Positions 63,537-64,000 of a stretch of 64,000 nt of DNA are shown piece by piece. Both the position numbers and the translations under genes were made by a program. The stretch is from Paucisalibacillus globulus (GTDB lineage: Bacteria; Bacillota; Bacilli; Bacillales; Amphibacillaceae): NCBI RefSeq assembly GCF_900184735.1, contig NZ_LT855392.1:217949-281948 (forward strand), read 5' to 3'. Numbering within the stretch: the stretch's first letter is position 1; each line of letters opens with the position of its first letter. The notes below the pieces were generated by a model that saw only the letters and a program-made list of their open reading frames with translations, made no database searches and was not told the origin of the DNA.

Positions 63537-63722
63537 CTGATTTCCTCCTTACGATCAATCCTAGTATGTCTAAGAAGAACCATCTTATGAACGGTACAAT
63601 TTCTTCATTAATTCTATTTTAACAAATTTTTCAAAATAAGTCGTGATATTTTTCACATATTCACAATTATATTGCCCGAAACTTAAAGTTTAGATAAACT
63701 GAAGCTACTAGAGGTGACAAAT

Positions 63723-64000
63723 ATGATAATCATGCAATTAAACGATATAACGAAATCCTTCGGGGCTGAAGAGATTCTCGCGAATATTAAAATAGAAATA
63801 AAAGATAAAGATAGAGTTGCTATTGTTGGCCGTAATGGTGCTGGAAAATCAACATTATTAAAGATTATGGCCGGTGAAATGACTTATGATTCAGGTGAAT
63901 TAATAAAACCAAAGGATCTTACTCTAGGCTATCTTTCCCAACATACTGGTTTAGAGTCTAACAATACCATTTGGAATGAGATGCTAGAGGTTTTCACGGA
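63723..64000 (+). CDS. ydiF: ABC-F family ATPase (YdiF-like), cut by window edge
   Basis: The first 92 residues are in view: QLNDITKSFGAEEILANIKI and the Walker A motif GRNGAGKSTLLKIMAGE near residue 38. No membrane segments. ABC-F proteins act on ribosomes; YdiF is the family member beside rex in B. subtilis. AGAGGTGA sits six bases before ATG 63723. Confidence 0.9.
   Translation, partial: MIIMQLNDITKSFGAEEILANIKIEIKDKDRVAIVGRNGAGKSTLLKIMAGEMTYDSGELIKPKDLTLGYLSQHTGLESNNTIWNEMLEVFT

Overview
The window comes from the chromosome of a low-GC, endospore-forming Gram-positive bacterium of the Bacillaceae, probably near Oceanobacillus, Virgibacillus or Ornithinibacillus. The evidence is a three-gene spore germinant receptor operon behind a sigma-G-like promoter, a CotY/CotZ-type coat gene, a sigma-W-type promoter on a pspA-ydjGHI operon, T-box and TPP leaders, a CIRCE element on groESL, and the Bacillus gene order groEL-groES-ydiL-ydiK-rex-ydiF at the right end. 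The species is inference; no rRNA or tRNA gene was seen.

Left part (1-21.7 kb): spore surface genes, a Na/Pi symporter, a TauE/SafE permease, two copies of a dispersed repeat of about 300 bp, the envelope-stress operon pspA-ydjG-ydjH-ydjI, a broken MFS gene, an M20 amidohydrolase, a gerA-type operon ending in a small membrane-protein gene, a secreted serine hydrolase with a cre site, a large KatE-type catalase and an AbgT transporter.

Middle part (21.8-43.7 kb): a worn region. It holds a 42-bp tandem repeat, two Cys-rich paralogues that look like spore-surface proteins, an integrase scrap, and decayed second copies of pspA-ydjG and of the serine hydrolase that still carry their sigma-W-type and cre sites. 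Intact units are an ECF transporter with a SAM-hydrolysing enzyme behind a T-box (probable Met codon), sstT behind two tandem Thr T-boxes, and tenA-thiM-thiD-thiE behind a TPP riboswitch. Decayed items are a polyamine aminopropyltransferase gene, thiW, an amidase fragment and IS66/IS3 remnants. One complete-looking IS3-family transposase pair, an Amidase_6 protein and a LexA-box yolD-type pair also lie here.

Right part (43.75-59.74 kb): an integrative mobilizable element of about 16 kb inserted in the 3' end of groEL. A 20-bp direct repeat (43751-43770 and 59723-59742) marks its ends. It carries a tyrosine integrase, an XRE repressor, excisionase-like and HTH proteins, two replication-type proteins, a MobA/MobL relaxase with a hairpin cluster that may be oriT, a type III restriction-modification pair, a CxxC/EHxxP nuclease-like protein, an orphan VbhA-like Fic antitoxin and a secreted protein. 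A decayed integrase of the same family just outside the left end suggests repeated insertion at groEL.

Start codons were moved from the longest ORF where a ribosome binding site clearly favoured another codon. All family assignments rest on reading motifs; no database search was possible.
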